From an uncultured Mucispirillum sp. (lineage in GTDB: Bacteria > Chrysiogenota > Deferribacteres > Deferribacterales > Mucispirillaceae): a DNA stretch of 64,000 nucleotides. Below, one piece after another: positions 1 through 11,150 of this stretch. The notes under the pieces are model-generated. The model was given only the letters and a program-made list of their open reading frames with translations. It did not search any database and was not told the origin of the DNA. Each line of letters starts with the position of its first letter. Positions within the stretch are counted from its first letter, which is position 1. The stretch spans positions 39,755 to 103,754 of the forward strand of contig CALUWI010000011.1 of NCBI GenBank assembly GCA_944324465.1, written 5' to 3'. Made by a program: the position numbers and the translations under genes.

Positions 1-2034
1 ACAGCCCGGCATAAATTTAGGCGGCTGCTGTTTTTGTATGCCTGACTTTTTAAACAGCTTATTTATATCTGACGGCCAGAATTCATATACTTTCATTTCT
101 GTTGTATCTTTATCATAATAGCATGCTCTTAAACCAGTTTTTTTATCTATTGGAACAGCTCTAAAAACATCTGTTACTTTAATAGGTGAAATACCTGGAA
201 TAAAATATCCTTTTTCAAGATTTGTACAGTACTTATTAGGCAAATCCCCTGTTGGAGCACATATATCTACTTCCTTAATATTAAGCATTTCATCTGGCTT
301 TTGTTTCTCATATACTACATTTTCATTATACTTTAATGCGGAAGCTATATTAAAAAACAGTGTTCCAGCAGAAGTTCTGCCTAAAAATGCAGGGTTTCCT
401 GTACCGTCAAAATTGCCTACCCAGCAAACTAATACATAATCACCAAGAATTCCTGCTGTCCAGGCATCTTTAAAGGCATAAGATGTTCCTGTTTTCCATG
501 CTATATAATCATTATCAAAAACTGATGAAGGCTTAGGGTTATAGTAAAGCATATCAACAGTTAAAAATGCAGCCTCTTTTGAAAACATACGGTAACTGTC
601 ATCTTCGCATTTTAAATCCTTAAAATAATTTATACATTTTTCTTCGCCAAGATTTGCAAGTCCTGCATACATTTTTACAACATTTTCCATAGTTACTTCA
701 AAACCGCCTATGGCAAGAGCTGTGCCGTAGTATTCTTCTGGCTGCAGATTTTCTATACCTGAATAGTATAATAAATCATAAAAAGATGATTTTGGCAGCT
801 TTGTTAAAAGCTCAATAGCAGGAATATTTCTTGAATGAACAAGGGCATCCCTTGCAAATAAAGGGCCCATAAAGCCTCTGTCTGAATTTTCAGGCGAATA
901 TGCTCCATACTGTTTTGGTGCATCTTTCATCATAGATTTTGGATGTATCAGACCTTTTTCAATAGCTAATCCAAAGATAAAAGGCTTTAATGCAGAGCCG
1001 GGAGAACGCATTGCCTCTACTCCATTTACCTGCCCAAATATTTCACTATTAAAATAATCTGCAGAACCTATATAAGATACTACTTCCATAGTTTTATAAT
1101 TCAGCAGCATTACAGCCGCATTATTTATACCTTTAGTTTTATTATTAATAATGTATTCAGATACTGTATTTTCTAAAAGCCTTTGTTTACGCATATCTAT
1201 TGTAGAATATACACTGCCCCTTATACCACGGCTTAATATATAATCAGTAAAATGCGGTGCTGCAAAGGGGAGATTTTTTGGATGCCTGACAGATACTTCC
1301 ATATCTAAAAGTGATGATAATGATGCATCTTCTGGATGATTTTTAAGCCAAATAGGAAAAATTCGTTTTCTGCTTTCTATACCCTGCTGCATTCCAATTT
1401 TACTTGTAGGCACTCTTTTAGAAGGATTTTGCGGTATAACTGCTAAAGTTATACTTTCAAATAAAGTAATATCTTTAGCATTTACATTAAAATATATTAA
1501 AGAGGCAGCTTCTGCCCCTTCTATATTATGACCATAGGGAGCAAGGTTTAAATATGCTTCTAATATTTCATTTTTATTATGTCTTATTTCTAATATTACA
1601 GCATAAAAAATCTGCTTTAATTTTCCAGGAATTGTTTTTGAATTAATATTATATTTTAGCCTTGCAAGCTGCATAGTAATAGTAGAAGCACCAAGTGGTC
1701 TGCTGTCATTTTTTATAAGAGAAAGAAAGGCTCTAAACAATGCAGCAGGGTTTACTCCAAAATGATAATAAAACCACCTGTCTTCATATAAAAGCACTGC
1801 ATCTCGCAATTTAGGCGATATTTCATTAAGCGGCTTATATACCCTGTATATACCGTCATTAGCTAATGTAAGCCTCATTAAGTTATTATCTTTATCATAT
1901 ATGGCTGTTGAAAAGCTCACATTTTCAAGTATTGGCTTTGCAGTTATCTTTAATAAAAGCACTGTAAATATTAATATGGCTGATATTAAGATAACTGCAT
2001 TAAATAATAAGTTTTTAAATTTATTCTGCTTCAT
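1..2034 (-). CDS. pbpC: Penicillin-binding protein 1C (bifunctional peptidoglycan synthase), 3' end outside window
   Basis: Inner-membrane murein glycosyltransferase/transpeptidase. An N-terminal TM segment (about residues 9-27) is followed by a GT51 domain with EDRWFYYHFGVNP and GASTITMQLAR. The transpeptidase domain has the three penicillin-binding motifs: SPGSALK, SRN and KTGTS. About 678 residues lie in the window and the reading frame stays open to base 1, so the C-terminal tail is missing here. The ATG at 2034 lies inside the last codons of the alpha-2-macroglobulin gene (14-base overlap), so the two are translationally linked. This pairing is the known pbpC/yfhM arrangement of Gram-negative bacteria, in which PBP1C is thought to repair wall damage while the macroglobulin traps the attacking protease. 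I am confident of the family; the repair role comes from literature on homologues. Confidence 0.93.
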   Translation of the reverse strand, partial: MKQNKFKNLLFNAVILISAILIFTVLLLKITAKPILENVSFSTAIYDKDNNLMRLTLANDGIYRVYKPLNEISPKLRDAVLLYEDRWFYYHFGVNPAALFRAFLSLIKNDSRPLGASTITMQLARLKYNINSKTIPGKLKQIFYAVILEIRHNKNEILEAYLNLAPYGHNIEGAEAASLIYFNVNAKDITLFESITLAVIPQNPSKRVPTSKIGMQQGIESRKRIFPIWLKNHPEDASLSSLLDMEVSVRHPKNLPFAAPHFTDYILSRGIRGSVYSTIDMRKQRLLENTVSEYIINNKTKGINNAAVMLLNYKTMEVVSYIGSADYFNSEIFGQVNGVEAMRSPGSALKPFIFGLAIEKGLIHPKSMMKDAPKQYGAYSPENSDRGFMGPLFARDALVHSRNIPAIELLTKLPKSSFYDLLYYSGIENLQPEEYYGTALAIGGFEVTMENVVKMYAGLANLGEEKCINYFKDLKCEDDSYRMFSKEAAFLTVDMLYYNPKPSSVFDNDYIAWKTGTSYAFKDAWTAGILGDYVLVCWVGNFDGTGNPAFLGRTSAGTLFFNIASALKYNENVVYEKQKPDEMLNIKEVDICAPTGDLPNKYCTNLEKGYFIPGISPIKVTDVFRAVPIDKKTGLRACYYDKDTTEMKVYEFWPSDINKLFKKSGIQKQQPPKFMPGC

Positions 2035-5000
2035 TTATTACAAAAGTAAATGAATTGCCTGTTGCATTAATATCTCTATTATATAAGCTCTCTGCATAAG
2101 CCGGCGGCACTGTAAATGTTCCTGATGATAAAAGTTTTATTTTGTAAGTTACTGTATTATCATAACCTTTAGGAATATTTAAATATATAATTGCTCTATC
2201 TTCCCTAAATTCATGGCTTTCATAAGCTCTTGGTACATTTACTCCAGATTGAGTTAATATTTCTGTTCCACCTGGCACTAAATCAGTAATTGCAGTTATT
2301 GCACTGTTACTTGTCATATTACCTTTCTGTTTAATTCTTAATGATACAGTAACTTCATCGCCTTGTTTACCTTGTGTTATTTTATTACCGTTTTTATCAT
2401 AGAAAGATTTTGTAATCTCTATGCCGTTTGATGTTTGAGCCGGAATATTTTTATCAAAGCCGCTTGTTGTAACATAATAATAGTAACCTAATTTATTTGC
2501 TTTATCAAAAGATACATTAATGTTTTTTATATCTTTAGAAAATACAGCTTTATTTTTATTATTTTCATCAACTGATACACCTTTTCCTTCATCAGCATAT
2601 AAAGGTGTGCTGTCATTACCTGTGCTTATTCCATAAAGGGCAGCAAGAGCAAATGCACTTGAGAATGAATTATAATATCCATCATTAATATCCTGCAGAA
2701 TTTTGTTAACAAACCCGCTTTCTTTTTCAACAAGTTTTGGTGCATGTCTTCCTGTTAAATATATATATCTTGAAATATTTGTAAGTGAATCATAAAAATC
2801 ACCATAAAATAAGTATTTAATATATGATGGTTTAGATGACTGTAAAAGTTCATAACCTTTAGTTTCATTTTTATAAAGAATATATGCTGCACCCATATAG
2901 GAAGCTACAAGTGATTGTTCCCAGTCTTTATAGCTTTTCGAGCAGTATTCTTCAAGTACATTTAATGCTCTTGAATTTACTGTGCCTGTTCTTGCAAGCA
3001 GATATACTGCATAAGCAATATTATCTGCATCATAATGGCTGTATGGTCTATCAGAAGCTATACTTTTAAGAAATTCCAATGCATTATTATATAAACTTTC
3101 AGGCACATTAAAGCCTAACTCTCTTGCATCAATTAAAAGCTGAGTTGCATATATTGCTGGTAAGTTATAAACATAATTTCCACCGCTCCAGTATGTAAAC
3201 CCACTTACACCTTTTTGGCGTTTAGTAAGCTCACGAATATATGCATTAAATACATCCTGCACTTCTTTTGTATTAATAGTGTCATTTGTAGCGGCAAATA
3301 TTACTACTGGATATATTTTACTTGTAATCTGCTCTGTACAGCCATAAGGATAGTTTTGCAGATAATTACCTATTCCAGATACTGCCGTTAATGGATTAGA
3401 AGATACTGCCACTTCTCTTTTAACAGCAAAGTCATACATATCTCTATTATTAACTTTAATAGATGATTTATTTCCAGTAAACGAGCCTATTTGAATATTA
3501 GTTCTGTATGGTACAGCAGGTCTTACAGATGATGTTACTTTTGCTTTTATTATATCTTTAATATCAGCAGCTTTTGCTTCTAATACAACTTCTGCACTGC
3601 CTAACTCATCAAGTACTTCCACATCAAATAAAACAAGAGCTTCACCGCCATTTTTAATGGATACAGTTTTTGTAGTTTCCCCTTTAATTGATAAATGTTT
3701 TGATGGTTTTGCAGTTACTGTAATTGTTGCATTATCTTTACCTTCTATTAAGTTTGTAATACCTACTGATAATTTAAATTTATCACCTGATACTGCTGCA
3801 TAAGGCATATTAGGTGTCATAATTATTGGAGCTCGTGAAATAAAAGCTGTTTCTGTACTGCCTACAGCTTCATCAGATACTGCTACAGCCATAATTTTCA
3901 TAGAGCCGTTAAAATGTTCTGGTATTTGAATAGTTTCAGTTTTCTTTTCACCTTTCTTTACATCTATAATATGTGACCAGTGGGCAACAGGTTTTTCCAC
4001 AACTCTTGCAAAAGGGTTAAGTTTTCTTGCAACCATATCTGCCATAACAGCATTTTCACCGCCACCAATACCAGAAAGTTCGCTTAATATTTTATAATCT
4101 GGCAGAATTAAGTCCGCTGTCTGTTTAGTAGTTACTAATAAAGCAATTTTCTGCATAAAGAAATCAAGTGGGTTAGGAAGTTTATAACCTGCCACCTGCA
4201 GTATACCTTCATCTACTCCATATACTATAATTTTTCCTGATTTATCTGCAGAATATTCCACATCTACACTGCTGCCAGGAAGCACAACTTCTGGAGTTTT
4301 AAGGTTAATATTTATTTTATATTTTGATTTATCAATACTAAATGGTGCTACAGCATAACTTAATGGTTTTGAATAAATATCTTTAGATGCAATATCTCTT
4401 ACAAATGCTACGTTTATATAACCATTGCCTTTTAATTCTTCTGGCACTTTGATTGTTTCTATTATAGTATTTGTATCTGCTTTAAACCATTTATATGCAT
4501 ATACTTTTTCTTTTTCAATAGTAATTAAGCCATAACCAGAATAAGGGGCTGTAATATTCATTTTTATTGTATCGCCTGCTTTATATTCAGCTTTATCAAG
4601 TTTTAAAGCAAGCTCTGCTTCTTTTGCAAGTGATGTATCTATAGTTTCACTGCCTGAAACAAAATATTCTACTTTCCCTATAACTGTATTATCTTTATCT
4701 ACTATTTCATATACCATATCACCATTAACAGATGTAGGAAGTAATATATTTGAGCCTTTATCACTTATAGATATTGGCCCGCTGTTTACAACATTATATC
4801 TTTTAATTGTGCTGTATCTGTATCTGCCGCTGTAATCTTTAATATACTGGTTAACATAAGTTATTCTTGACAGTCTGTATTTTAAGTTATCAAGAGCAAT
4901 TTTATTAAGGTTGCTGTCTACTGCTATAAAGTTAACATTAGCACTTTCATTTAAATCTAAATAATAAAGATAGCTGTCAGTATAGTACCCTACTAAATAA

Positions 5001-7804
5001 TCAGCTGGAGAAACTTTTATACTTTTATAACCAGTAACACCATCACCACTGCCTTTTTCAAATACTTCACCGCTAAATTCAAGAAGGTATGTACCTTTTA
5101 CAAAATCATTAAATAAATTTGATAAATTATATTCAGTATATCCATTATTATCAGTCTGTTTTTCATTAAGTTCTGGTTTATATGGTTTACGAATATAGCT
5201 GCCGTTTTCTACATAAGGGTCTGTAAATCTGTAACCTTTATATTCTGGAAAATAATAAGCAGATGGTGTAAATGTAACATCAGCTTTTACACGCCTTTGT
5301 GCAGCAGGTGTGCCAAACATATTATCAGCTTTTATTTTTGCAGTAATGTTATCAGTTTTAATCCAGCCTTTTACATTTTTATTATTAAATGACACATCAA
5401 CACGAATAGTATCAGTATCAAATTCTTTTAACTCAAAGGATACACTGCCAAGAGATACATCTTTATCGCCACTATTATTTAAAAGATAAATTATTGCTGT
5501 ATAATAACCTGTTGTAAAATAGCTTTGTGTTTCAACATCTAAATCTAAAAAGCCTGAGTTATCAAGAGAATATTTTTCACTTAAAACAACTTCATTTTTT
5601 GGAGATTTTACAGTTATCTCAACAGGAATACCTGATAAATCTTTTTTCCAGCCTGCATCTTTTATAATAGAAGCGATATGAACAGTTTCACCAGGTCTGT
5701 ATATACCCCTGTCTGTAAACATCATTGCTTTTAACGAATCTGCACTGCTGAGATATTCACCGCCAATATCAAATTTAGAATATTCAATATTTCTTTGATA
5801 TGTAAGCGGAATATATGTAAAATCATCATCTTTTTTAGCAGTTACAGCAATAGGTATATTTCTATCATCTTCATCTTCAGATATTTCATATTTAAAATGA
5901 CCATTACCGTCTGTCTGACCAGAAATAATCGAAAGTCCATTTTTTGCTATTACTTCAACTTTTGCATTTTTTACAGGCTCGCCTTTTGATATGGAAGCAA
6001 CAAAAACATCTACCTGATTATTTTTGTTTTCTTTTGCTATCATATACATATCAGTAACAAGTATAAACCTTGATGTTTCTATATAATTACTGGAACTATT
6101 ACCGTAATATTCATCTTCATATTCATCATAATAATAATCCTCATCGTAATATATATTTTTATAAATTCTTTTACCAGATGCATCTAAACCGTCCGCTTTC
6201 ACATAATAGAGACCAGGTTTTGCACCAAGATATTCTTCTAAATTCATAGTAGCATAGCTTGGCATAACTCTGTCATTTGAAGCAAGTGGAAGTTTTGCTT
6301 TTTTATATTCAGCAAAGTTTGATGTATCCATTGTATATCTATCTTTAAATGTAACATCACCTAAACCAGAACTGTTTGTAAAATTAATTATATGCTGCAC
6401 CTGTTCTGGAAGTATTCTGCCCACTTCTACATTTAATGCATTTAAGCCTCTTGTTTCAAATGTAACCATTTTCTGACTTTTAAGAGAAAGCAGAGAGCCC
6501 TGCTGCATAATACTTACTGTCTGCGGAAGTCTGCGTAATGTTATCCTTTCTTTATATTCATTATTAAATGATTTTCCTGATACTGAATTAAGGGTGTTTT
6601 TAATAACAAAATAAAAGCTTTTTTCTTCATCATACTTTTTATCATCATATGCATCTACATAAAAGGAAAGAACTGTATCAGCATTATTTCCTGTATAGAT
6701 TGGTGTCATAGTTACTCTGCTTTTTACATCATCATTTGAATATAAAAATGCCTCTACTTCATCATGATTATAAAAAAGACCACTTTGCTGCACCATATCA
6801 GACATATTTACTGGCAGAGAAAATGTTACTGTAAGCACATTTCTTGGGTTTCCTTTTTCATCATTTGTAATAAAAGCCCTTACATCATCTACAAAGAAGG
6901 ATTTTTTCTCAAGGATTTTATTTATCACATAAGAATGAGATATTTCATATTCCAGTTTTCTGCTGCCGTCAGCACTTGAAATTTTTGGAAGTGTAAAATT
7001 TAAAACAATATCATTATCTGTAAACATTTTAAATTTAGATGACTTAATAACAGCACCATAACCATTTTTATCAAATGTTACTTTAAATGGTATTTCCTGC
7101 CCTGCTAATGTTAACTTAGCCTCTTTTTTAAACTGTTTTTGGTCAAATAAATAATTAAAAAGAATATGCAGAGAGTATTCTCTTTCTTCATTATCAAAAT
7201 CATTATTAATATATTCTGAATTTATTTTAAATGTAAAAGGGTCAGTTTTAAAAGAAAATTTATTATTAGAAAGTATATAATAATCATTAAAAACTGTTTT
7301 ATCAATAGTTACAGTGTATTTTGTATCTGCAGTCCATTCCTGCTGTGGAGTAAAAAGTAAAGATTTATTATTTTTTAATGTCCATTTACCTTTTATTTTT
7401 GGCTCTATTTGTATATATTTTTCTATATTTTCTGCCATACTCTCTTTAAATGCAGGATTTGCAGAATCAGAAGAAAATACAATTTTTACCATAGAGGATG
7501 GTAATGAAATATTACTGTTTGATGGTTTTTCAACATTGTATGTTAATAATGTTTTATTTTTTACTGCTGTTTCTTTACTGTTTTTTACAGCACCACTTTT
7601 TGTAATATCAACCTGCTGATTAGGGTTATTAGACATTTTAGATGTCTTTTCATTCTGGCTATCATCCTGCTGTTTACTTTCAGACTGCTGTGCAGTATTT
7701 ACTGTTTCCAAAGATGCACCATTTTGCTCATCACTATTTTTACATGCAGATAATGCAAAAATAACTACTAATGTTAAAAATAAACTTAACAATAATTTTT
7801 TCAT
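2021..7804 (-). CDS. yfhM: Bacterial alpha-2-macroglobulin lipoprotein with thioester
   Basis: A 1927-residue periplasmic lipoprotein. The signal peptide ends in the lipobox LSAC (Cys21), followed by a low-complexity Ser/Gln/Asn linker of about 70 residues. MG-type beta domains follow. The thioester motif GCTEQ has its cysteine at residue 1489 and sits in a helical TED-like domain, with a C-terminal receptor-binding-like domain after it. The CxEQ motif places it in the protease-trapping thioester class, like E. coli YfhM (about 1650 residues); the extra length here lies in the N-terminal half. A tyrosine- and acid-rich insertion lies near residues 555-570. A GAGGT ribosome site precedes the ATG. 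It overlaps pbpC downstream and follows the chemoreceptor gene by 22 bases. Function is inferred from the family. Confidence 0.92.
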   Translation of the reverse strand: MKKLLLSLFLTLVVIFALSACKNSDEQNGASLETVNTAQQSESKQQDDSQNEKTSKMSNNPNQQVDITKSGAVKNSKETAVKNKTLLTYNVEKPSNSNISLPSSMVKIVFSSDSANPAFKESMAENIEKYIQIEPKIKGKWTLKNNKSLLFTPQQEWTADTKYTVTIDKTVFNDYYILSNNKFSFKTDPFTFKINSEYINNDFDNEEREYSLHILFNYLFDQKQFKKEAKLTLAGQEIPFKVTFDKNGYGAVIKSSKFKMFTDNDIVLNFTLPKISSADGSRKLEYEISHSYVINKILEKKSFFVDDVRAFITNDEKGNPRNVLTVTFSLPVNMSDMVQQSGLFYNHDEVEAFLYSNDDVKSRVTMTPIYTGNNADTVLSFYVDAYDDKKYDEEKSFYFVIKNTLNSVSGKSFNNEYKERITLRRLPQTVSIMQQGSLLSLKSQKMVTFETRGLNALNVEVGRILPEQVQHIINFTNSSGLGDVTFKDRYTMDTSNFAEYKKAKLPLASNDRVMPSYATMNLEEYLGAKPGLYYVKADGLDASGKRIYKNIYYDEDYYYDEYEDEYYGNSSSNYIETSRFILVTDMYMIAKENKNNQVDVFVASISKGEPVKNAKVEVIAKNGLSIISGQTDGNGHFKYEISEDEDDRNIPIAVTAKKDDDFTYIPLTYQRNIEYSKFDIGGEYLSSADSLKAMMFTDRGIYRPGETVHIASIIKDAGWKKDLSGIPVEITVKSPKNEVVLSEKYSLDNSGFLDLDVETQSYFTTGYYTAIIYLLNNSGDKDVSLGSVSFELKEFDTDTIRVDVSFNNKNVKGWIKTDNITAKIKADNMFGTPAAQRRVKADVTFTPSAYYFPEYKGYRFTDPYVENGSYIRKPYKPELNEKQTDNNGYTEYNLSNLFNDFVKGTYLLEFSGEVFEKGSGDGVTGYKSIKVSPADYLVGYYTDSYLYYLDLNESANVNFIAVDSNLNKIALDNLKYRLSRITYVNQYIKDYSGRYRYSTIKRYNVVNSGPISISDKGSNILLPTSVNGDMVYEIVDKDNTVIGKVEYFVSGSETIDTSLAKEAELALKLDKAEYKAGDTIKMNITAPYSGYGLITIEKEKVYAYKWFKADTNTIIETIKVPEELKGNGYINVAFVRDIASKDIYSKPLSYAVAPFSIDKSKYKININLKTPEVVLPGSSVDVEYSADKSGKIIVYGVDEGILQVAGYKLPNPLDFFMQKIALLVTTKQTADLILPDYKILSELSGIGGGENAVMADMVARKLNPFARVVEKPVAHWSHIIDVKKGEKKTETIQIPEHFNGSMKIMAVAVSDEAVGSTETAFISRAPIIMTPNMPYAAVSGDKFKLSVGITNLIEGKDNATITVTAKPSKHLSIKGETTKTVSIKNGGEALVLFDVEVLDELGSAEVVLEAKAADIKDIIKAKVTSSVRPAVPYRTNIQIGSFTGNKSSIKVNNRDMYDFAVKREVAVSSNPLTAVSGIGNYLQNYPYGCTEQITSKIYPVVIFAATNDTINTKEVQDVFNAYIRELTKRQKGVSGFTYWSGGNYVYNLPAIYATQLLIDARELGFNVPESLYNNALEFLKSIASDRPYSHYDADNIAYAVYLLARTGTVNSRALNVLEEYCSKSYKDWEQSLVASYMGAAYILYKNETKGYELLQSSKPSYIKYLFYGDFYDSLTNISRYIYLTGRHAPKLVEKESGFVNKILQDINDGYYNSFSSAFALAALYGISTGNDSTPLYADEGKGVSVDENNKNKAVFSKDIKNINVSFDKANKLGYYYYVTTSGFDKNIPAQTSNGIEITKSFYDKNGNKITQGKQGDEVTVSLRIKQKGNMTSNSAITAITDLVPGGTEILTQSGVNVPRAYESHEFREDRAIIYLNIPKGYDNTVTYKIKLLSSGTFTVPPAYAESLYNRDINATGNSFTFVINEAE

Positions 7805-7826
7805 ACTTACCTCATTATATTATATA

Positions 7827-9872
7827 TTAAAATTCTTTACTACTTGCATCATTCATAATATCTGTTGAAATTTGGTTTACTTTATCAGATACTTCTTTTG
7901 TAGAAACTGCAACATTTAATGTACTTTCAGTAACTGCCTGCAGCTCTAAAATAGATGTATGCATAGCCTGCATTTCATCAGTTTGAGCAGTTATTGCAGA
8001 GTCCATATCATTTATTGCATCAACTAATGCATTTGTGTTAGATGAAATTTCCTGTAAATTTTTCTGAGTTCTTTCTGCCAGTTTTCTTACTTCATCTGCT
8101 ACTACTGCAAAGCCTCTGCCATGTTCTCCAGCACGGGCTGCCTCTATTGCTGCATTTAATGCAAGTAAATCAGTTTGGTCTGCAACATCATGAATTACAT
8201 CTATAATATTTCGTATAGCTTCAGAATGTTCTACCACATCTTTTGCCCTGATATTTACAAGCTCCATAGATTTATTTAAATGCTCTAATGATATAATATT
8301 TTTATCAAGATGTGTAGACTGTGTTTCTGCACTTGACTGCAGAGTATCTACATGGTTTTTCAATTCATTTGAAGCACCCATTAAGTTTTCACAAGTATTC
8401 ATAGAAGTATGCAGCATTTCTCTAATCCTGCTTCCCATAAGATTAATACCGTTAATAACAGCTAATAACTCACCTTCTAAAAAGCCTGCATCTATATCAT
8501 CTCTAAAATCGTTAGCAGAATATTTTTCTACAACAGCTAAAATATTCTGCATAGTTGCACTTAAATTAGCAAAAGTATCATTGATATTATCTTTTAAGCT
8601 GTTTAATGCAGGATTATGGGTAGAAGCATTTATTGCAACATTTAAATAACCCTGCTTAACCTGTGCAGAAACTTTTAATGATTCTTCTATTAAGTTATTA
8701 TCCTCTTTTAATTCTTCATGAAGTTTTCTCATCTGCTCATTAATAGCATTAGATATTTCCATAAGTTCATCTTTTCCGCTTGGTTTATATACTGTTACTT
8801 CGTTTTCTGATTTATGGCTTATATAGTCAAAAAATTTAAATATAGATGTAGTTAATTTATGAAGCGGTATAACAACAGCCATTCTTATAACAATATTTAC
8901 TGTAGTAAAAAATATTAAAATAAAAATAATAATACCTGTAAACATAATTGTGCGTAAAAGTAAAATATCTTTAATATAATCATCTTCTAATGCACTAATA
9001 ATTATATTCCAGCCTAAATCTTTATTATATATATCTTTAGCTATAAATTTTTTATTATCATAATTATATAAAAATACATTATTTTCTTTTATTTTATCAG
9101 CAAACGGAAGACTGCTTGGTTTTCCTTGAAATTTTGTACCCATAGTAAAAACATCATTACCTTTATCTACAGCCATTACATATCCATTTGTACCTATTTT
9201 AATATTACCTACACTTTCTTTTAAAACTTCATAAGCCGGCTTTAAATTATAACCTATAAACAATATACCTGTTACATTATTACTGGCATCTTTTACCGGG
9301 TCATAAAAAGTAAGGTAATCATTTCCAAATAATGTGGCTTTACCTATATATGTTTTTCCTTCTAATGCCAGTTTATATGCTGGGTGGTTATGGTCTAATT
9401 TTGTCCATATAGCCCTTTTGCCTGAAGTATCTTTTAAAGAAGTTGTTACACGAATAAAATCCTGCCCATCTCTTGCAAAAATTGTAGCAATATCACCTGT
9501 TGTATTGGAAAATCTATCAAGTACATCAGTTTCACCTGTAATTAAATTATCGTATAAATAATATGCAGGATAACCTTGTTCAGTTTTGCCGCGAATATCA
9601 AATTCAGTATAGCTTCCATAGTATGATTCTAAAAAGTATTTAAATACTCCCATAGAATTTTCACTATTTTTTTTAAGCTGCCCGAGAAGATTATCAAAAG
9701 AGCTTTCCACTAAATATCCAGCCTGCTCAATACTTAATTTTGCACTGTTCTCTGCACTTTTTGAAGCATAAATACTTATAATAATGAATAATGCAACTAC
9801 AAGTACAAGTATAATAGGTGCATTAATGATTATCATTTTTTTTGATATTGATGCACTTTTTAGATTAAACAT
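7827..9872 (-). CDS. Methyl-accepting chemotaxis protein with periplasmic Cache domain
   Basis: A 681-residue chemoreceptor. TM1 lies at about residues 14-36 and a Cache-type periplasmic sensor spans about residues 40-300. TM2 lies at about residues 305-325, followed by a HAMP-like linker with an acidic insertion. The signalling hairpin tip contains [20 protein letters not shown] and then [16 protein letters not shown]. The C-terminus is short and ends just after the methylation helix, with no CheR-tethering pentapeptide. I chose the ATG at 9872 because AGGGGTGGAG precedes it and the TM segment follows at once; an in-frame ATG 23 codons upstream (9941) has no such support and would add a poor N-terminus. 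The ligand is unknown. No che genes are nearby. The 22-base gap to the macroglobulin gene allows cotranscription. Confidence 0.9.
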   Translation of the reverse strand: MFNLKSASISKKMIIINAPIILVLVVALFIIISIYASKSAENSAKLSIEQAGYLVESSFDNLLGQLKKNSENSMGVFKYFLESYYGSYTEFDIRGKTEQGYPAYYLYDNLITGETDVLDRFSNTTGDIATIFARDGQDFIRVTTSLKDTSGKRAIWTKLDHNHPAYKLALEGKTYIGKATLFGNDYLTFYDPVKDASNNVTGILFIGYNLKPAYEVLKESVGNIKIGTNGYVMAVDKGNDVFTMGTKFQGKPSSLPFADKIKENNVFLYNYDNKKFIAKDIYNKDLGWNIIISALEDDYIKDILLLRTIMFTGIIIFILIFFTTVNIVIRMAVVIPLHKLTTSIFKFFDYISHKSENEVTVYKPSGKDELMEISNAINEQMRKLHEELKEDNNLIEESLKVSAQVKQGYLNVAINASTHNPALNSLKDNINDTFANLSATMQNILAVVEKYSANDFRDDIDAGFLEGELLAVINGINLMGSRIREMLHTSMNTCENLMGASNELKNHVDTLQSSAETQSTHLDKNIISLEHLNKSMELVNIRAKDVVEHSEAIRNIIDVIHDVADQTDLLALNAAIEAARAGEHGRGFAVVADEVRKLAERTQKNLQEISSNTNALVDAINDMDSAITAQTDEMQAMHTSILELQAVTESTLNVAVSTKEVSDKVNQISTDIMNDASSKEF

Positions 9873-9941
9873 ACTCCACCCCTTATGGTACAAAAAACTA
9901 TACCACTTTTCTAATATATAATGGATATAAAAATAATACAA

Positions 9942-10160
9942 TCATTTTATAATCATAATAAATTACTGTGATTTAAATAATAAATTATAAAATATATGAT
10001 GAATTGATTATTTTTCTATAATTTTTATTGTAAAAAAATGAAATAATCCTATTATTTATACATTTTAATTATACATTAAAATTTCTCCCTGCTAAAAAAT
10101 ACTAGAATTTATTATATAAATAGTTTATTGTATTTCTTGAAAAATATTATGGAGAGTTTT
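9942..10160. other. Divergent intergenic region between the chemoreceptor and ispB
   Basis: Very AT-rich spacer with no small ORF that I trust. It must carry promoters in both directions. One possible plus-strand promoter is TTGTAA at 10028 with TATTAT at 10050 (16-base spacer), but in such sequence this match is weak evidence. No clear operator or hairpin was seen. Confidence 0.4.
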
Positions 10161-11135
10161 ATGACAGCAAAAGATGCCTTAAATCTTGTAAAAGAAGATA
10201 TTGAAAAAGTGGAACAGTTTTTAAAAGATGATATAAAAACATCTGTTCCTTTAATAAATGAAGTAATTTTATATCTGCTTTCAAGCGGCGGCAAAAGGCT
10301 TCGCCCTGTATTTCTTGCATTATCTGCCAGAATGTGCGGTTATAAAGGGGAAAATATACCTGCAATGAGTGCTGTTATAGAATACATTCATACTGCAACA
10401 CTGCTGCATGATGATATTATTGACGGAGCAAAATACAGAAGAAAACGCCCTACTGCTAACAGCCTGTATGGGAATGATATAGCTGTTTTATGCGGTGATT
10501 TTTTATACTCAAGAAGTTATATTACATTAACAGAATATGGTGCAAAACAAGTGCAGATGATACTTTCTTCTGCTGCTCTTACAATGAGTGAAGGTGAAGT
10601 AATACAGCTTTTAAAAACAGGTGATATTAACTTAACTTTTGATGATTATATACAGATTATTACCCGTAAAACAGCAGTACTTTTCTCTGCTGCATGTGAA
10701 ATTGGCGGCAGACTTGCAGAAGTAAGTGAAGAAAAAATCAAAGCCTTAAAAGATTTTGGCTATTATTTAGGGCTTAGTTTCCAAATGACTGATGATATTT
10801 TAGACTATATGGGTAACCCAGAAATAACTGGCAAAAAGAACGGTACAGATTTATTTGAAGGAAAACTTACACTGCCTGTTATTAAAACATTAGAAAAAGC
10901 TGATGAAAATGAAAAAAATATTATTACAGAAATGTTTAAGAAAAAAGAAAGAAATGATGATGATTTAAAAATTTTAAAAGATATTATGGTAAAATACGAT
11001 ATTGAAAAAATATCTGAAAAAACAGCTGATGAATATATCAATAAATCTCTCAGCTCTCTTGATATTTTTGAAGATAATGATTATAGAAAAGCACTTATTG
11101 CATTAGCACTTGCAATGGTTGGTAGAACTGCATAA
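10161..11135 (+). CDS. ispB: Polyprenyl diphosphate synthase (octaprenyl/heptaprenyl type)
   Basis: A 324-residue all-trans prenyltransferase that extends farnesyl diphosphate with isopentenyl diphosphate, probably to make the menaquinone side chain. The first aspartate-rich motif is LLHDDIIDGA, followed by the RRKRPT arginine region; the second is MTDDILDY. SSGGKRLRP near the N-terminus binds the substrate diphosphate. The start is set by GGAG six bases before the ATG at 10161; an in-frame ATG at 10128 lacks a site. It heads a run of five genes with gaps of at most 15 bases. The presence of mqnA elsewhere in the window agrees with menaquinone use. Chain length cannot be read from sequence by eye. 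Confidence 0.9.
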   Translation: MTAKDALNLVKEDIEKVEQFLKDDIKTSVPLINEVILYLLSSGGKRLRPVFLALSARMCGYKGENIPAMSAVIEYIHTATLLHDDIIDGAKYRRKRPTANSLYGNDIAVLCGDFLYSRSYITLTEYGAKQVQMILSSAALTMSEGEVIQLLKTGDINLTFDDYIQIITRKTAVLFSAACEIGGRLAEVSEEKIKALKDFGYYLGLSFQMTDDILDYMGNPEITGKKNGTDLFEGKLTLPVIKTLEKADENEKNIITEMFKKKERNDDDLKILKDIMVKYDIEKISEKTADEYINKSLSSLDIFEDNDYRKALIALALAMVGRTA

Positions 11136-11150
11136 GTAATTTATAATAAA

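Noticed and set aside
7314..7619. 101-residue plus-strand reading frame in the macroglobulin gene
   Set aside because: Antisense shadow within a well-supported coding region.
9873..9941. Extension of the chemoreceptor by 23 codons to an upstream ATG
   Set aside because: No ribosome site; the ATG at 9872 has AGGGGTGGAG and leads straight into TM1.
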